DNA of 64,000 nt from Chamaecrista fasciculata (Eukaryota > Streptophyta > Magnoliopsida > Fabales > Fabaceae). A program made the position numbers and the translations under genes. Position 1 is the stretch's first letter, and the number at the start of each line of letters is the position of its first letter. The stretch spans positions 36,194 to 100,193 of the forward strand of contig QANZ01055250.1 in assembly GCA_003254925.1 (NCBI GenBank). The letters are read 5' to 3'. Shown piece by piece: positions 12,901-26,094 of this stretch. The notes under the pieces are model-generated. The model made no database searches and was not told where the DNA came from. It was given only the letters and a program-made list of their open reading frames with translations.

Positions 12901-15900
12901 ACTAGACGTTTACACTGTGGAGCATTTACATCCTTGGTTTTCTGCTGGTCCTTTCACAACAGGTAAAATAGTCTTTACTGCTCCTTCTAGACCACTTGTA
13001 ATGCAACAGATAGAAGCATGCCATAATATTGTAGGAATACCTCAAGTAAGATCCTTTGTTGTCTTTGGAATTTTTTTATTTGTTTTGCTTTTTTTTTTCT
13101 TTTGGCAATTTTCAATTTCAATTTTGTTATATAATCTAATATATATCTGGTTGAAATTAATTGCAGGAATGGACTATCGATATGACAGGTCAACTTAGTC
13201 CTGCCAAAAGAGCAAACTTTTGGAAAACCAAACGAGTTTTCTTCGTCACTCCACAAGTTTTGGAAAAAGATATTCATTCTGGTAAAATTTTAATTAATTC
13301 CTTAGTGATTTTTCAGGATACTTTTATGGTTATTTGGTGAACTATATGTTGACCAGCTGTTAGCCCATACTTCAAAATGCTTTTTTGACGGATAAATAAA
13401 AAATCATTGCTAGATTTTTAAAAGCTAACTATATTATGTAAGACCATAGTGGCAGATTAGTAGCAATAAATATTGAGAGTATTATAATGATGGAAACACA
13501 TCAAGGAACAATGGAAATGTTACTCTCTATCTTAACTAGAAGTCTTCCAACCATTCACCAGAAATTCCTCACTTTCGTACTCTAACTCTACCAGAAATTT
13601 CTCACTTTCCTACTCTAACTCTAACTCTAAAACCCACCCAATCTAAGAGAACTTATGTCCCTTTAGATTGTCCAAATATTCCGAAACTGTTACTAATGAT
13701 ATTCCCACACCGGACTTCCCTTATGTTGTTTAGGCCTTCTATAGTAGACCGTTGCAAGTGGGGCATATCATATGATCACAAAGTAGAATATGGACTATTG
13801 AACTGTGTGATGATTGGAGTCAGGCCCCTTTCTCACCCCTTGACTTTTCAGGTGGGGGAGATTATGGTTGACTTCAGTTCCCTGAGGCCTGAACTAATAC
13901 TTCAATACTTCATTACAATTTGAATACATTAAGATTGAAATGTTACCACCCCCTAAACCTTAAGATGTAACAAAGCACCCCTTGAAAATGTTAATTCTCA
14001 GCCCCTATTTGACAAAGATTTTTTAGACCAAAGAAGCTGCTTTTTTCAAAAAAAAAAAAAAAANAAAAAAAAAAAAAAAAAAAAATTATAAAGTACTCAT
14101 TTTGAGAAATCAGAGTGTTCCTCCAAGCTTTTACAAGTCTGTTTTTTTTCTAAGTAGTAGTAGAAGTAATTTATTTTGTTGCTAAAAGGAAGTAGAAAAT
14201 GTAAGCTTCTCCTTGGAAGCAGAGGTAAAAGCATAAATTTATTTTTTTCTTATTCAATCGTACTGTCCACTTTAAATTATTAGTTACCATAGCTACCTGC
14301 ACTTGTGCGTGTGCAGCATATCTTTATATATGGCTACTACATGTTCAGATTTTGGGAGAAAAAGAGTGGACCAATATATATAAATGACATACTTCATGAT
14401 GGTGCGTATCAAATATGACTCCTTAGCCTCTATACCAATACCATGACCTTACTAAGACCCATGCCCTTTCAATTGATTGCAGGAAGGATAACTCTCTTGT
14501 AACATACCAGACTCTCTTAAATCCGTAATATCTTTGAACATAGTACATTACAAGCAACTCTATCTGAATAAAATTTTACCTGTCCAAGGCTCCAAGTTGC
14601 ACTATTTTGTAGTAAATTATGGACTGTGCATTCTATAAGCCCTAGCTTTTACAATATGCTGGTGGATTTATGTGATTATTTGATGTGGGGACAATGTAGC
14701 ATCTGTTAATGTGAGTTTGGTACTGTTAAATCTTATAATTGCTTGGATCAGTGTGCTTCTGCTAGAATAAAAAAATAATAACACTTTCAGTGAAATTTTC
14801 TACCGTGGGTATTTTTCTTTATTACAAATGTTCAATACTTTATATGACATGTCTTGTAGCATTATTCTGTTCTGCTCATGACGTAGTTTGTTTCAGGTAA
14901 GTGTTTGGTGAAAAGCCTGGTATGTTTGGTGATTGATGAAGCTCACAGAGCAATGGGAAATTACTCTTATTGTGAAGCAGTTCGTGAGGTTTGAATTTTG
15001 AGAGGTTTTTAGTTACTTGTAAATTTTCTTAGCAATGCATGTTAATTTCCTGTTATACAAGAAATAAGGTTACTTAATTATGGTGATTTTATAATGTCCA
15101 GTTAATGGCTGTCCCAGTGCAACTGAGAATATTAGCATTAACTGCTACTCCGGGAGGTATGTTGTTTAGAACTCATTTTTTGTTTGTTGTTTTTTTCCCC
15201 AATTCCTATAACATCTATCATGTCTTGGGTTCTAATTCTAAATGACAATTCAGCGAAGCAGCAGACAGTCCAGCAAGTAATTGATAATCTGCATATCTCC
15301 AAGCTTGAGTATCGCAATGAAAATGACCATGATGTTGTCTCATATGTTCATAACAGGAAGATAGAGTTGATTCAGGTAGTTAATGCTTAGTTGTTGGAAT
15401 TTAAACTTGTCAGCTTATATTTTACTGGATGTCTTTGTTGTCAATCAATCTTACCAGGTTGCAATGGGTCAAGATGCTGAAGAAATAAACAACAAGCTTT
15501 TGGAAGTAATACGCCCAATTGTAGCTCGTCTCTCAGCAGCTGGAGTTCTACCAAATAGGGATTATCGCACTGTATGTTTTTAAACCTTGTATCATTTCAG
15601 TTGTTTTAGAGATTATTCTTAATAAAATGTTTTTCCCTTTTTCAATACTGGACAGTTAAGCCCTTGTGAATTACTTGAAATACGGGAAAAATTTCGTCGA
15701 GCACCTGCAGATGCTTCCCATTTTAACTTTGTAGATGTCGAAGGGTATTTTGGAGTTCTTATTAGTCTTTCCTATATCCATAAGCTACTTTCAAGTCACG
15801 GAATAAGGCCAGCACATGAGATGCTTGAAAGGAAATTGAAGCAGGGGTAGGTCTTTGTGTTTGCTTCATGACTACATTGTATTATATGCTAAGTAGCTAA

Positions 15901-18900
15901 TATTTAGATAGAAAAAATAGGCTTTTATTCTATATGAAATTTTATCTTTGCTTCCTACCAAAAAAAAAATTATCTTTGATTATTATATACAATATTCTAT
16001 ATGATTAATTTTCTCTATAGTTGTGCTGAATGAGCATGCCTTCTTTCAGGTCTTTTGCAAAATATATGAGTAAAAATGAAGTTATTCTGAATGCAAGGCT
16101 CTTGATGCAACAAAGCTTGTCTCATGGAGCACCAAGTCCCAAGTTATCCAAAATGCTTGAAATACTGCTGAAACATTTCAGTATGTAGAATATTTATTCT
16201 CAAGATCTCAACTTTTGTTTTTTCTGACTTATCAAGGGTTTTAGTCTTTTCTTCATGCTACTTACTTTCACAAATAAGTTTTTTTATAACTTTTGCGTTA
16301 CAACAAATGCCCCATAATACAGTGCTTGAGTCTCTAAGAGAGATATATGTAAATAATTTTGTTTTCACAGGATTTGCTAGTTTGGCCATTTAGTGTAAAT
16401 TGGCGGGCCTTACTTACCAGTGACTTTCTGTTTAAGTGGAACTACTATTGGATTAGGAGTTTTTTATTTTATGGAGTCTTTAGAATAATGTTTAGGATTT
16501 TTATTTTTTTTAGTTATATCTTAGGATTATTTTTTAGATGTATTCTTAAGATAGGTAAGGTAGTTATCAACTTATCATAGATTGCTTTATTGGTCATCTT
16601 CATCTTTAGGAGTTTATCTTATACAGAGCTGCTATCTGCAGTGTTGGTCTTCAGCTCCTAAATTCAGTAATCTATTTAGCTTTAACCCTAAATTTCAACA
16701 TCATATCAGAAAACCTTTATCAAAATTGTTTCATCCACTATATGGTTGAATCATAAAATCACAACAGTGTGCCTTTGGGCTCTGCTGTCAGAACAAAGTC
16801 ACTTTTTTATTTTCTAAATGTAGCTCATTGTGTGGTAAGATTTTTGGCATGTGGTTTGGAACCTTTGAAGAAAAAGAAAAGATCCAGCAGACTGAAGAAT
16901 TTAGCATTAGCGTCATATGTCTTTTTGGCACCAGAGTGTGCAACCCAAGTAGTAGAGACTAGAGAGCAACTAGGACAATGTTGAGGGGACTACTCAGGAG
17001 AAGTTTGTTGTAGACTTGTGGAAATTGTGCCGTTGTAGTAGATGATGTGGCTGTAAACAAACTGTTGATGGTGCTGTTCATGGGAAGTAGGTTTAAGTAT
17101 TTGGGAAATATTTATCTATGGAGAATGTCAGTAGAGTTGTACTGGATGTTTTAATTTTTTTGAAATTGGACTTAATTTCTAAAATTTTGAAGCTTGTATA
17201 ATCTTCAACTTGAAGGGGAGTATTGGGAAACTTATCTAGGTAGAATTACTCATGGATTGCGAGTTTATTATTCTCTGCAGTTAATATTTTGTCATGATCT
17301 GAAGTTTTATAAATCCTAGGATTTATTCTAAAGATCAGAAAGTCAGTAATCTTTTACATTGCTTTATTAGTCATCTTTATCTTTAGGAGTTTATCTTGTA
17401 GTTGAACTCTATTTTCAAATTATTAGAAATAAAGGGAATCATAAAGGGTGGCAACTGTGGTTTTTGTTTCAACCCCTACATCTTACCATATATTCTTTAA
17501 CTTGTATTTCGACATCAGTTTGGTTTATCTTCATAAGTTTTTAAATTTCCTCATTCTCGTTTCTGTAAAACTCATATTCTCCTTATTTATTATCAAAATG
17601 GTCTTCCATAAAGCAGTGCTGACAGGAGTTTAATGCTAATGTCTCTTGATATTGAAAGATTAACGTCATCTCAATTAGATTCTCAAACCTACTAACAGAT
17701 ACTAACACAGATGGGTGATTTGGGTTAATACAAAGTGAATGTGGCCATTAAGCACCAAAAATGGTTTAGTGCTGGTGACTACATTGAGTGGTATGGTGCT
17801 TTGTCACAGCATGTTTGAATAAAAAATGAGCATTTAATGGCCAAATAGCTTCACATTAGGCTTGTCATCCATCTATAACTATATATTTATGGGAATACTC
17901 TTTGGAGAGCTAAAATGATATGTTTAGAGTTTGAAGGAACAGATTGAGAAATGGTGTGCCTTCAGGGATCAAAATGTTAATTTACTTTTAAGTATTTTAT
18001 TCTGGTTGCAGTAAGAAGTGATTCTTCAGCTTTCTTTCTGGATGAGGTAGTCTTATGTGGTATAGCTTTTCATGTATATTGCAGAGGTTTGGGGTTCTCT
18101 TTCAAAGTTTGAGAAATTCTAAGAAAGGAAGAACATTTAAATTTTGGTTTAATTGGTAGTTGGAGGTTTCCTGTAATGATCTATTTTTTGATTTTCGAAA
18201 GGGAAAGATCTAGTGGCTGGATTTTAATTTGCACTTCTCGAATTTCTAGTAATTGAATTATTTTGTCATGAAAATATTTGACATCAGATGAATGTACAAT
18301 AGATAGTGAATGACTAATTGGATGTGTTTGCAGAAGTGAATGATTCACGGAGTTCTAGAGCCATTGTTTTCTCAAATTATAGAGAAAGTGTGAGGTAATA
18401 AGCGAATTGATTATCTTATGCTAAATGGTTGTAATGTTCCCCAAATATATTAAGTTTCTGGTGGTCTGATTATATATTCAGGGACATAATGGATGCTCTA
18501 GCAAAGATTGGGGAACCAGTCAGAGCTACCCAGTTTATTGGTCAAAGTTCAGGTATATATCATGGTTCTATTTTATATATTGTAAATTTGAGTGAAGAAG
18601 TTTATTTAAATGAGATAAATGCCTCTTCAATTGCTGTCAGGAATACCCCTTATTGGGCACAATATGACTCTCCTAAATCCATATTATCGTAGTGATTGTG
18701 CCCTTACTTTGGTGTTTGGCCGTGTTTGTTTTAAGGGTCTATTTCTGTCATGCAGAGAGAGACCAGCTACTCATTGTATTTTTTAGTTCTTTGGGATTCT
18801 CCCGGCCCCCTCATTTGTGTGTTTGGAGATTCTTTATTTTCGATACTATTTTCATTCTCTTAAGTGGGGGAATTCACGATGAGGCTGCTTGTAAATGTGT

Positions 18901-21900
18901 ATAATTAATTATTCTATTTGTTTATAAATCATATTACACTTCTTATAAAGTATTGGATTTAATGTAAAGTGGATCAACAAAATTGATAATAGTCACTAAT
19001 AAGGTTAGCTCACTCCTAGACTACTGGCTGTGAAGCAAAGGATCCAACTGGTTAATAATTTTGAATTTCCTAAAATTACTGCATTGAACATATAAAGGCA
19101 CCTTAACGGTTGCCATGCTTTTTGGATGTCTTGGGTCCAGTATTTAATAGATACCTCATAGTGAAAGCCTAAGGACTCTGTGCCACATTCTATTATTCAA
19201 CTGCACATTCTAGGTTGGTCTAATTTTTATGACCTTGCACGTCTTCCCCATGTTATCTATCCTTTTAGTTCTTTCCCCATCTATTATCAAGTTCTGTTTC
19301 CTTTGAATATCCATTGAGGACTTCCCTTCGAAAAATCCTAGGAAAACACTGGCAAGATGCTGATTATACAACTGTATTCTATTATTATACATGAAAGGGC
19401 ATAAATTTATTCTCAGAGATATAAGCAACCAAATATACCCAAATGTATAGCACAACTAAAAGGGTTTTCTGGCCTCTTTGATAGCAAATACAGTAATAAC
19501 CCTAACAGTCAAGTCAAGATGCTTCAGTTTTCCCTGGATTCATAAATTAGTTAATTACTATTGACTTCCTTTTTTTTTTTCTTTTTCCTTATATGTTTTT
19601 TTTAAGGATCTCTCATTGGTCTATCTTCTTATTGGAATTGTCTCTTATGTTTATAAAATTCTTTAAATTTAATTGGTTATAGGGAAAACAATGAAAGGTC
19701 AGTCACAAAAAGTTCAACAAGCTGTGCTGGAGGTATGTATTCCATTTGATAAAATATTCACATACCTTGCATAAACTTATGTTATTCACCTACAGAAATT
19801 TCGATCTGGAGCCTACAATGTCATTGTCGCTACATCAATTGGTGAAGAAGGTCTTGATATCATGGAGGTTGACCTTGTTATATGTTTTGATGCTAATGTG
19901 TCACCTCTAAGAATGATTCAGCGCATGGGGAGAACTGGAAGAAAGCACGATGGACAAGTTGATATCCTTTGGTTGTGAAGATATGTTTAATTTTAATAAT
20001 TACTGCTGAGATTAAATCAATCATTCTTGAATTTCCTCTCCTAAATTTTGTGAATAATTTCTTTAAGGTCCCAATAGCATTTTTTTTTTATTTCTTAGGA
20101 ATGTGCTTTAAGTGTTTGTGCAAATGATTCCTTCACATTTGTTACTAGTTTTAGCTTGTGAAGGGACAGAGCTGAAGGGCTACTTGCGGAAACAAGCAAA
20201 GGGCAAAGCTATTAGTAAACACATGCGAAATGGGGGCATAAATAGCTTCACTTTTCATCCTAGTCCCAGGATGGTTGGGACTCCTTTTATAGCTCTTTCT
20301 CTTTTCTTAGTTTTTTCCTTTTATTTTCACAGGAAGTTTTAGTTTCTGATCCATAGTTCACTAATCCTGCTGACTTAATATGTAGATTCCTCATGTCTTA
20401 AAGCCAGAGGTTCAATTTGTTGAGCTGTCAATAGAGAAATTTATTCCCCGTGAAAAGAAAGTAAAAGATGACTCTGCTCAGAAATGCTCATCCCTACACA
20501 AACTCACAGTTTCAGAGATTGATTTACTTGCAAAGTACTTTCCCGAAACTGCTGAAAATACATGGAGACCATCTCTTATTGCCTTTCCTCACTACCAGAC
20601 ATATCCTTCCAGACCACATAAAGTGAATCATTCATGTAGAACGATAATGCTTATTGATATGATGCAATGTCTTCAAGGGCAAGCACCATTCCCAGGAAAT
20701 AGTAAAACTTCCATTATTCAGGTTCTATATTCTTTTTTTAGACTAGTGCTATTTTTGTTGTATCAAATGTAGCTGTCATACCCATATTGTGATTGTTTTT
20801 TATTTAACATAGGAAAGACCATTTTTAGAAGATAGCAATCCAATTGGCATAATTGAGCTCGATGAAGTTAGATCAGGTAATAAAGGTTTCAGTTTCTCAA
20901 GAATTTTGTTTAATATGCATTTATATAGATGGTTGGAGCTTGTCTGTTCTTTATATTATAAGAATTCACAGTTTCACACTCTTTCTGGTTTTAGTTGATT
21001 TTTTTAGGAGAATTATGTTTGAGCCTTGTTAACATTTTTCTCTATTATCATTATTTTTATTTTCCTTGTATACTTTGCATGATTTTGAAGCTTCAGTTCT
21101 TTTCTTCCCCTCCCAAAGAGAAACTCTGTGGTTACTCTTTTTTTTGTCCCTCCTTGTATACTTTGAATGATACTCTAGGCATTCAATTGGATCCTTGAAC
21201 CGCTGCACTTCTTCTGTGAATATTTTGCTAAAATCTGAAAACATATCAAATTTTGTAAATCAATCAGCTAATTGGATGCCTATCTTGTCTCTTCTACTTT
21301 CAGATAATGAATCACACCCTAGACATGCAATTGGAAGCAATGCAGTCTCTGTAAATTGTCAGAAGCTGGATTCCTGTCATTTGGGGATTCAAACTGAAGA
21401 CTTTGTTGATCTAACAGTGCAAGATAATGTATTGCAAGAATTAAGATCTCCTAGTACAAGTTGCATAAAGAAGGATGATTTATTGTCATCTAGATTTTGT
21501 GAATTGGATGAAAGTCAAGAGAAAACATGTGAGGTTGATGAGACAGTCCCTGAGACTCCAATTGCTAAAGGGGATATGTCAAATTATGGACATAGTGTTG
21601 AGGAAACACCTGATCTTGTTCGCATCAAGGCGCCTTTGTTGCTAGACAATGCATTCAATGATGACTTCAAAGATGCAGAATGTAGTCCCCGTTTAACTAA
21701 TTTCATTGAAAGTGGTGTTGTTCCAGAGTCTCCTGTTGATGAGAGGGGTGATTTGTTTCCAGGTCATATTTTGTTTGTACATTATGTTGTCAAGTAAGAT
21801 CTCTATTGGTTATGTGATCAGATGATTAATCAAATAAACAAAATTTGCAGGGGCCATTCGGAACTCTAATACACCTGTTCATCTCCAGAAGGAGCAGCAA

Positions 21901-24774
21901 AATATTAGTTCTTCATGTTCAGAGAAAACAAGAAAAGCCATTATTGATACTGGCACTGGTGTGAACAACATCTCTATTTATCCTCCTGATAATGAAACTC
22001 AAACTCCTATATTTGAGCGGAAGAATTGTGCAATTAGAAGAGGTCGTGTCCTTTTTTCTCCAATGGTTGAGGAAGGCCAACCTCTCGCTGAAGAAACTAT
22101 TACCCATAGCTTCAGTGAAGAATCTTTTTTAGGCTCTGGAGAAATCTCTGCAAGTGTTAAACCAGTGCAAAAATTTAAAAGGTTGCGTAAAGCTGATGGT
22201 GGTGGAAGTAATAGGAATGAGAAAAGAGCTGAAAATGTTGTCAAATTATCATCCAGCTCTAATTTTAGACGAAAAAAACATTGCCGAGGTACTTTTACCA
22301 AATGTTTGGTGCATCTTTTTTTTTTTTGGGAAGTTCTCTTAGTCCATGTCTTGTTTTCCTGAAATTAAATGTAAAAATTGAGGTTAATTTTCCCTTCAAA
22401 TCAATGAAAGTTCATCAATTAAGCTTTATTGGTGGCGATATATGACAATTTAATTTTATGAATGAAAAATTAGCAATAACTTAGTCTGCTCTTTTTCTTT
22501 TTCTCTACATTTAGGTAGAAGGAAAGCAATGCAAAATGCCAGAGTTTTCATTGAAGAGGAGGCAGAGTAAGCTTTTGCTTAAACTCATGAACTGCTGCAT
22601 TCTTATGTCATCCTTCTTCCTTTTAGTTTTTTTGGCAAACATTCCAGCTTATCTTTCATAATGTTTCATAGAATAAAAAGACTAATAAAATAGAGGTATT
22701 TTGCATATGCTGGAGTTTTTTTTTTTTTTTTTTTTCTGTAAATATCCAATATCTTGAACTGCTCAATTTGCTCAGGGTTTCTTCGGAAGGTGATGTATCT
22801 AATGATGAAGATGATGAGGTTGAGGATGACCGTTCTTTGGATAGTTTCATTGATGACAGGATGAACTCCACAGCAATCACTCAGCCAGGAGCTAGTAGAG
22901 TAGACATGATGGCAATTTACAGGTTTTGTGTATTCTTCCTTTTTATTTCCTTTCTCTCTCTGTTGGTATTCATTGTTTTTTCTCTGGGCTACCTTGTCAA
23001 GGTTGGTAAACAAACTTGCATGAATAGGAGCAGTTCCTTATCATTATAGGGTAAATCAAAGATTTAATCCCTTCAAGATGATTGTCTCAATTTAATACTT
23101 TTACTAAAATATCATATTATTTTAAAATTAACAATAAATATTATTTTTTAATCTCAGCCATTTATTGTATTTAATAAAATTTAAAACTACATTAGATTTG
23201 TCGTTAAAATTCAGTTGATATCCCTAACAAAAGGACCAAATGGATTGTAATTGTATCTTTCACGGACTAAATTGTATAATTTAATCTTTTAGGGACTAAA
23301 TTGAGATATCTTTCATCTTTTAGGAACCAAATCATGAATTTACTCTAACAGTATAAACAACTAATTTTTCATCTAGTAAAAAATATGATCAAAGGTTATT
23401 TTGGTCCCAAATGTATGCTCTTATGTTCGTTTTGGTCCTTTTATGTTTCAAAAGATTCATATTGGTTCTAAATGTTAGTAAAATGTTTTATTTTAGTCCC
23501 AAATTATTGAATGCGGTCATATTTATCTCGTTTTAAGTTCGAATATGACGAGTTCTATACTAAATGTTGCTTTCGAAGAGTACTTTCTCTATCTTGTTGG
23601 GGTTGTTAGCAAACGAGATCAAATTGAGTCCTAAAAGTAAGTCACTCTTCTCACGGTCAAACAAGAGAAATTGGTCATATCCCTCGTTTCAAGCTTAAAT
23701 GCGACAAGTTTAAAGCTACTGATCACTCTTAACGAGTCTTTTTTTTTTGTCCAGTTGGGATCGTCAGTAAATAAGGTCAAATCAGACTTGAAAGTGGGTT
23801 TATTATAACCAATTTTTCATATTTTGTTACTTTTGGTTCCAACCCCACTTTCAAGCTCGATTTTATCTCATCTACTGATGGTCTCAAGTCCTAATTATGG
23901 GTCCTTTCCAAGTGATCTAATTATGGGTTTGCGCTTGCAGACCGACCACAGATCTTTCCCCATATGTGCATTTTGTATATGTCTAATCCAGGATCAATTT
24001 TTAAAAGGATTAAGATATAACTTGGTTTTGTTAAAATATTCACATCTTACTACTTGAGTCTTGGGAATTTGCATGATCTTTCGTCGCCTAATAAATTTAA
24101 GCTTTAGAAATATTCACATCTTTTGCAGTGAGCAGGACTCGTGAATCCTTTTAAAATTTCCTGGTTTATTTAGTGTGTTACTAAAGATGCATAACTGGAA
24201 ATTGCCATATTGATGCAGGCGTTCCTTGCTCAGTCAGACACCATTTGAGCAAGGGATCAATGCTTCTGCTTCATTTAGTCCAGACTATGTGTCATCCATG
24301 TCCAAAGTTAGTGAAAATGGAGATTCTTCTGTCAAGAGAGTGAGTAATCTTCAGACACCTCAATTAGAGCCCACCGATCAGTCAGCTTGCAAGAGTTCTC
24401 GATCTGTTGATGTCAACCAAATTGCGCCAGAAGCCGTACCTTTAAGTGGTTCCACTGCCGAAACTACGAAAATGATAAGAAGTGGAAAAAGGAAACTGTC
24501 ATTTCATTGGTCTGGATACTTTCCAAATATCAACTTGGAACAAGAGTTTGCACTTGAATCAAACCAAGAATCTATGGACGCCAATGCAGCCAAGGATATT
24601 CTTTGTGATGACCATATTTTTGATAATCTTGATCTTGATGAGTTGGAGGCACAAGCAACTTCCCTTTTTAAACAAAAATTAGACTTATCTACTCATCATA
24701 AGCAAGATGCAGTACCTCAGTCTCACTCCCAGAAGCCTTCTCTTTTCAACCCCTCATTTGACCTTGGGATATAA
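9948..24774 (+). CDS. FANCM: FANCM DEAH-type DNA translocase/helicase
   Basis: Complete plant FANCM, 1307 residues, close to the roughly 1340 of Arabidopsis. FANCM remodels branched DNA and in plants limits meiotic crossovers. Exons: 9948-9998, 10091-10388, 11351-11494, 12963-13045, 13167-13281, 14897-14988, 15102-15156, 15254-15375, 15458-15571, 15656-15846, 16050-16180, 18334-18394, 18482-18552, 19683-19732, 19796-19961, 20146-20273, 20386-20721, 20813-20876, 21304-21762, 21851-22288, 22515-22566, 22776-22922, 24219-24774; the frame closes throughout. Visible motifs: [11 protein letters not shown] near the start, DYQ (123-125), Walker A PTGLGKT (142-148), DEAH (244-247), TATPG, then motif [11 protein letters not shown] (568-576). 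The C-terminal third is acidic and poorly conserved, ending NPSFDLGI; I see no intact ERCC4-type nuclease signature. The ATG at 9948 was chosen because homologues begin just before FDWEAA. AATAAA at 24921-24926 is the likely polyadenylation signal. Confidence 0.95.
10668..10961. repeat. fold-back repeat in FANCM intron 2
   Basis: The left end GAAGCACACTGACAGGGACAC pairs imperfectly with the complement of the right end, which reads CGAAGTGTCTATGCTTT. GACA/TGTC motifs crowd both ends, and the core is AT-rich with no frame. This type of GAAGC(A)GACAC repeat is common in plant genomes. I could not define a target duplication. Confidence 0.45.
14048..14085. other. A-tract with one undetermined base
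   Basis: A run of A bases interrupted by an N at 14064, inside FANCM intron 5. It is a likely polymerase-slippage or assembly weak point, and its true length is uncertain. Confidence 0.7.
16380..17470 (+). mobile_element. decayed copia-type LTR element remnant (FANCM intron 11)
   Basis: Two related stretches, about 16500-16640 and 17290-17410, share the phrase TTGCTTTATTRGTCATCTT followed by TCTTTAGGAGTTTATCTT, consistent with two LTR remnants in direct orientation. A methionine-tRNA-like primer-site remnant lies near 16700, and a purine tract GAAGGGGAGTATTG near 17212-17226 precedes the right-hand repeat, as in Ty1/copia elements. The interior is only about 500 bp, so nearly all coding sequence is gone. 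It is an old, thoroughly broken fossil; the LTRs have clearly diverged. Boundaries are approximate. Confidence 0.5.
19962..20145 (+). other. U12-type AT-AC intron in FANCM
   Basis: The frame of exon 15 ([11 protein letters not shown]) can only be joined to exon 16 (VLACEG) by an intron that starts ATATCCTTT (19962-19970), the exact U12 AT-AC donor consensus, and ends AC at 20144-20145. A near-consensus U12 branch site, TTCCTTCAC, lies at 20128-20136, about 10 bases before the end, which is the required spacing. The joined residues, GQV-VVLACEG, match the Arabidopsis protein. Conventional GT-AG alternatives put a stop in the frame or lose conserved residues. Confidence 0.93.
23048..23346. repeat. 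MITE in FANCM intron 22
   Basis: The ends AGGGTAAATCAAAGATTTAA and the complement of the right end at 23346 (AGAGTAAATTCATGATTTGG) form imperfect inverted repeats, with TTAGTCCC-type motifs inside. It is about 299 bp and non-coding. It resembles the short Mutator-like fold-back elements elsewhere in the window. No clear target duplication. Confidence 0.55.
23390..23850. repeat. partial fold-back-type repeat in FANCM intron 22
   Basis: It starts with TTATTTTGGTCCCAAATG and contains phrases (TTTCTCTATCTTGTT, GTTAGCAAACGAGATCAAAT) that recur in diverged form inside the element at 59432-60188. Only the left arm is clear and the right arm is not obvious, so this is probably a truncated relative. 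Confidence 0.4.
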
Positions 24775-26094
24775 TTAATATAGACTCATGGGAAAGTTCA
24801 TTGTGGAATAGCATTTATGCGATTTGAGATTTATTTACTAGAAAATTCAACCAGATTTTGGAAAGATTTACATTCTAATTATACCTAGTGTAATTTATTG
24901 TACAGTTGAGTCATGTACATAATAAACAAAGATGATGAGAATAATTTCTTCGCATCCATTGATGTTTATGTGGTTTAAACTTGCAGTTTTGTGGTTTAAA
25001 ATTCTTAATTGATGCAAAAATCAAGTGCACTTAATTTGTAACGAAGTTTGCACCTATTTTACCCCAAGAATAATACTAAATTATGGGATTAATTTACAAT
25101 AGGAGCATATATATACATGTTTGTCATCAATGTAGGTATAATACTATAATTATTAGTTATTGATCATATATATTGACTGCTTGCTCCGACGATTGATTTG
25201 CCATCAGCCAGCAACCTTGGCTAAAATTCAACAAATTAGTTTTCGATTTCCAAAATTTGTACTTAAAAATTAATAATCTCAGTCGAAGTTGATTGTAAGA
25301 ACTTTTTCTGCTCTAAGTTCATGTACTGGCATCTGGTGGGAATCTTATAATACAAATATAGGAGGCTTCTTGCGACTAGATTTTGAGAAAAGTCATTTGT
25401 TTAAAAATATATTATGTGAAATTATTTTATTAAGAAAAGTTCAATCCCATCCTAAGTTGTAAAATAAATTCACTTGGAAAATCATAAATTCATAGTAAAG
25501 CATGTCCTGTGATCACAACAAATTCCCTTTGAACAAAGTTTCTAGTTTCTACAAGATAGATTGTGGAACCTGGAAAGAACAGCTTAGGTAACTGCACAAA
25601 ATCATATGCTCATCAAGACTGTCAAGACGCACTTGAAGAGAGCATATTTGAATCTTTCCAATCGAAGAGAAAACCTACAAATTAAAAGTCTTCTAGCATA
25701 CCAATTGACAAGGACACACCTATTTCTACAACTAAACTAATATTTTAGTCCCTAGATTATATGGACATTGTCATTTTAATCATTGATTTTTGGAAATACT
25801 TGATTTAGTTCGCAAAAATTCATGACTAGTTGCAGATTAGTCCCTTCCTGATCTCTTTACCAATATACAACTCAGTCGTTGAGAGACTAAATTGTAGTGA
25901 GTCATAAATCTTTAGAGATTAAATCATTTCACAAATTCAATGACTAAAAACTAACAACGACCATTTAATTCAAGGACTAAATTGATAGTTTACTATTTCT
26001 ACAACCTATCTCTACACCAACTAAGGTCAGTAGCTAACTTTCTTTACATTAATTAGGGACCATAGACAGATCAATCACTCATGATCTGTGAAAA
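24775..26094. other. convergent spacer between FANCM and the kinase
   Basis: This holds the 3' flanks of two converging genes. AATAAA at 24921-24926 fits FANCM. A 260-bp Mutator-like element (25733-25992) is listed separately and may lie in the 3' UTR of the kinase. Nothing else is recognised. Confidence 0.55.
25733..25992. mobile_element. 260-bp Mutator-like fold-back MITE
   Basis: The inverted ends are TAAACTAATATTTTAGTCCC on the left and the complement of the right end (TAAACTATCAATTTAGTCC) at 25992, and the arms continue matching for about 70 bases each. The element is flanked by a perfect 13-bp direct repeat CTATTTCTACAAC (25720-25732 and 25993-26005). That is slightly longer than usual for Mutator elements. 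No coding capacity. Confidence 0.75.

Noticed and set aside
21179-21303. Extension of FANCM exon 19 upstream to the AG at 21178
   Set aside because: Joined to exon 18 it enters a frame with an early stop. The acceptor at 21303, with a good pyrimidine tract, keeps the frame.
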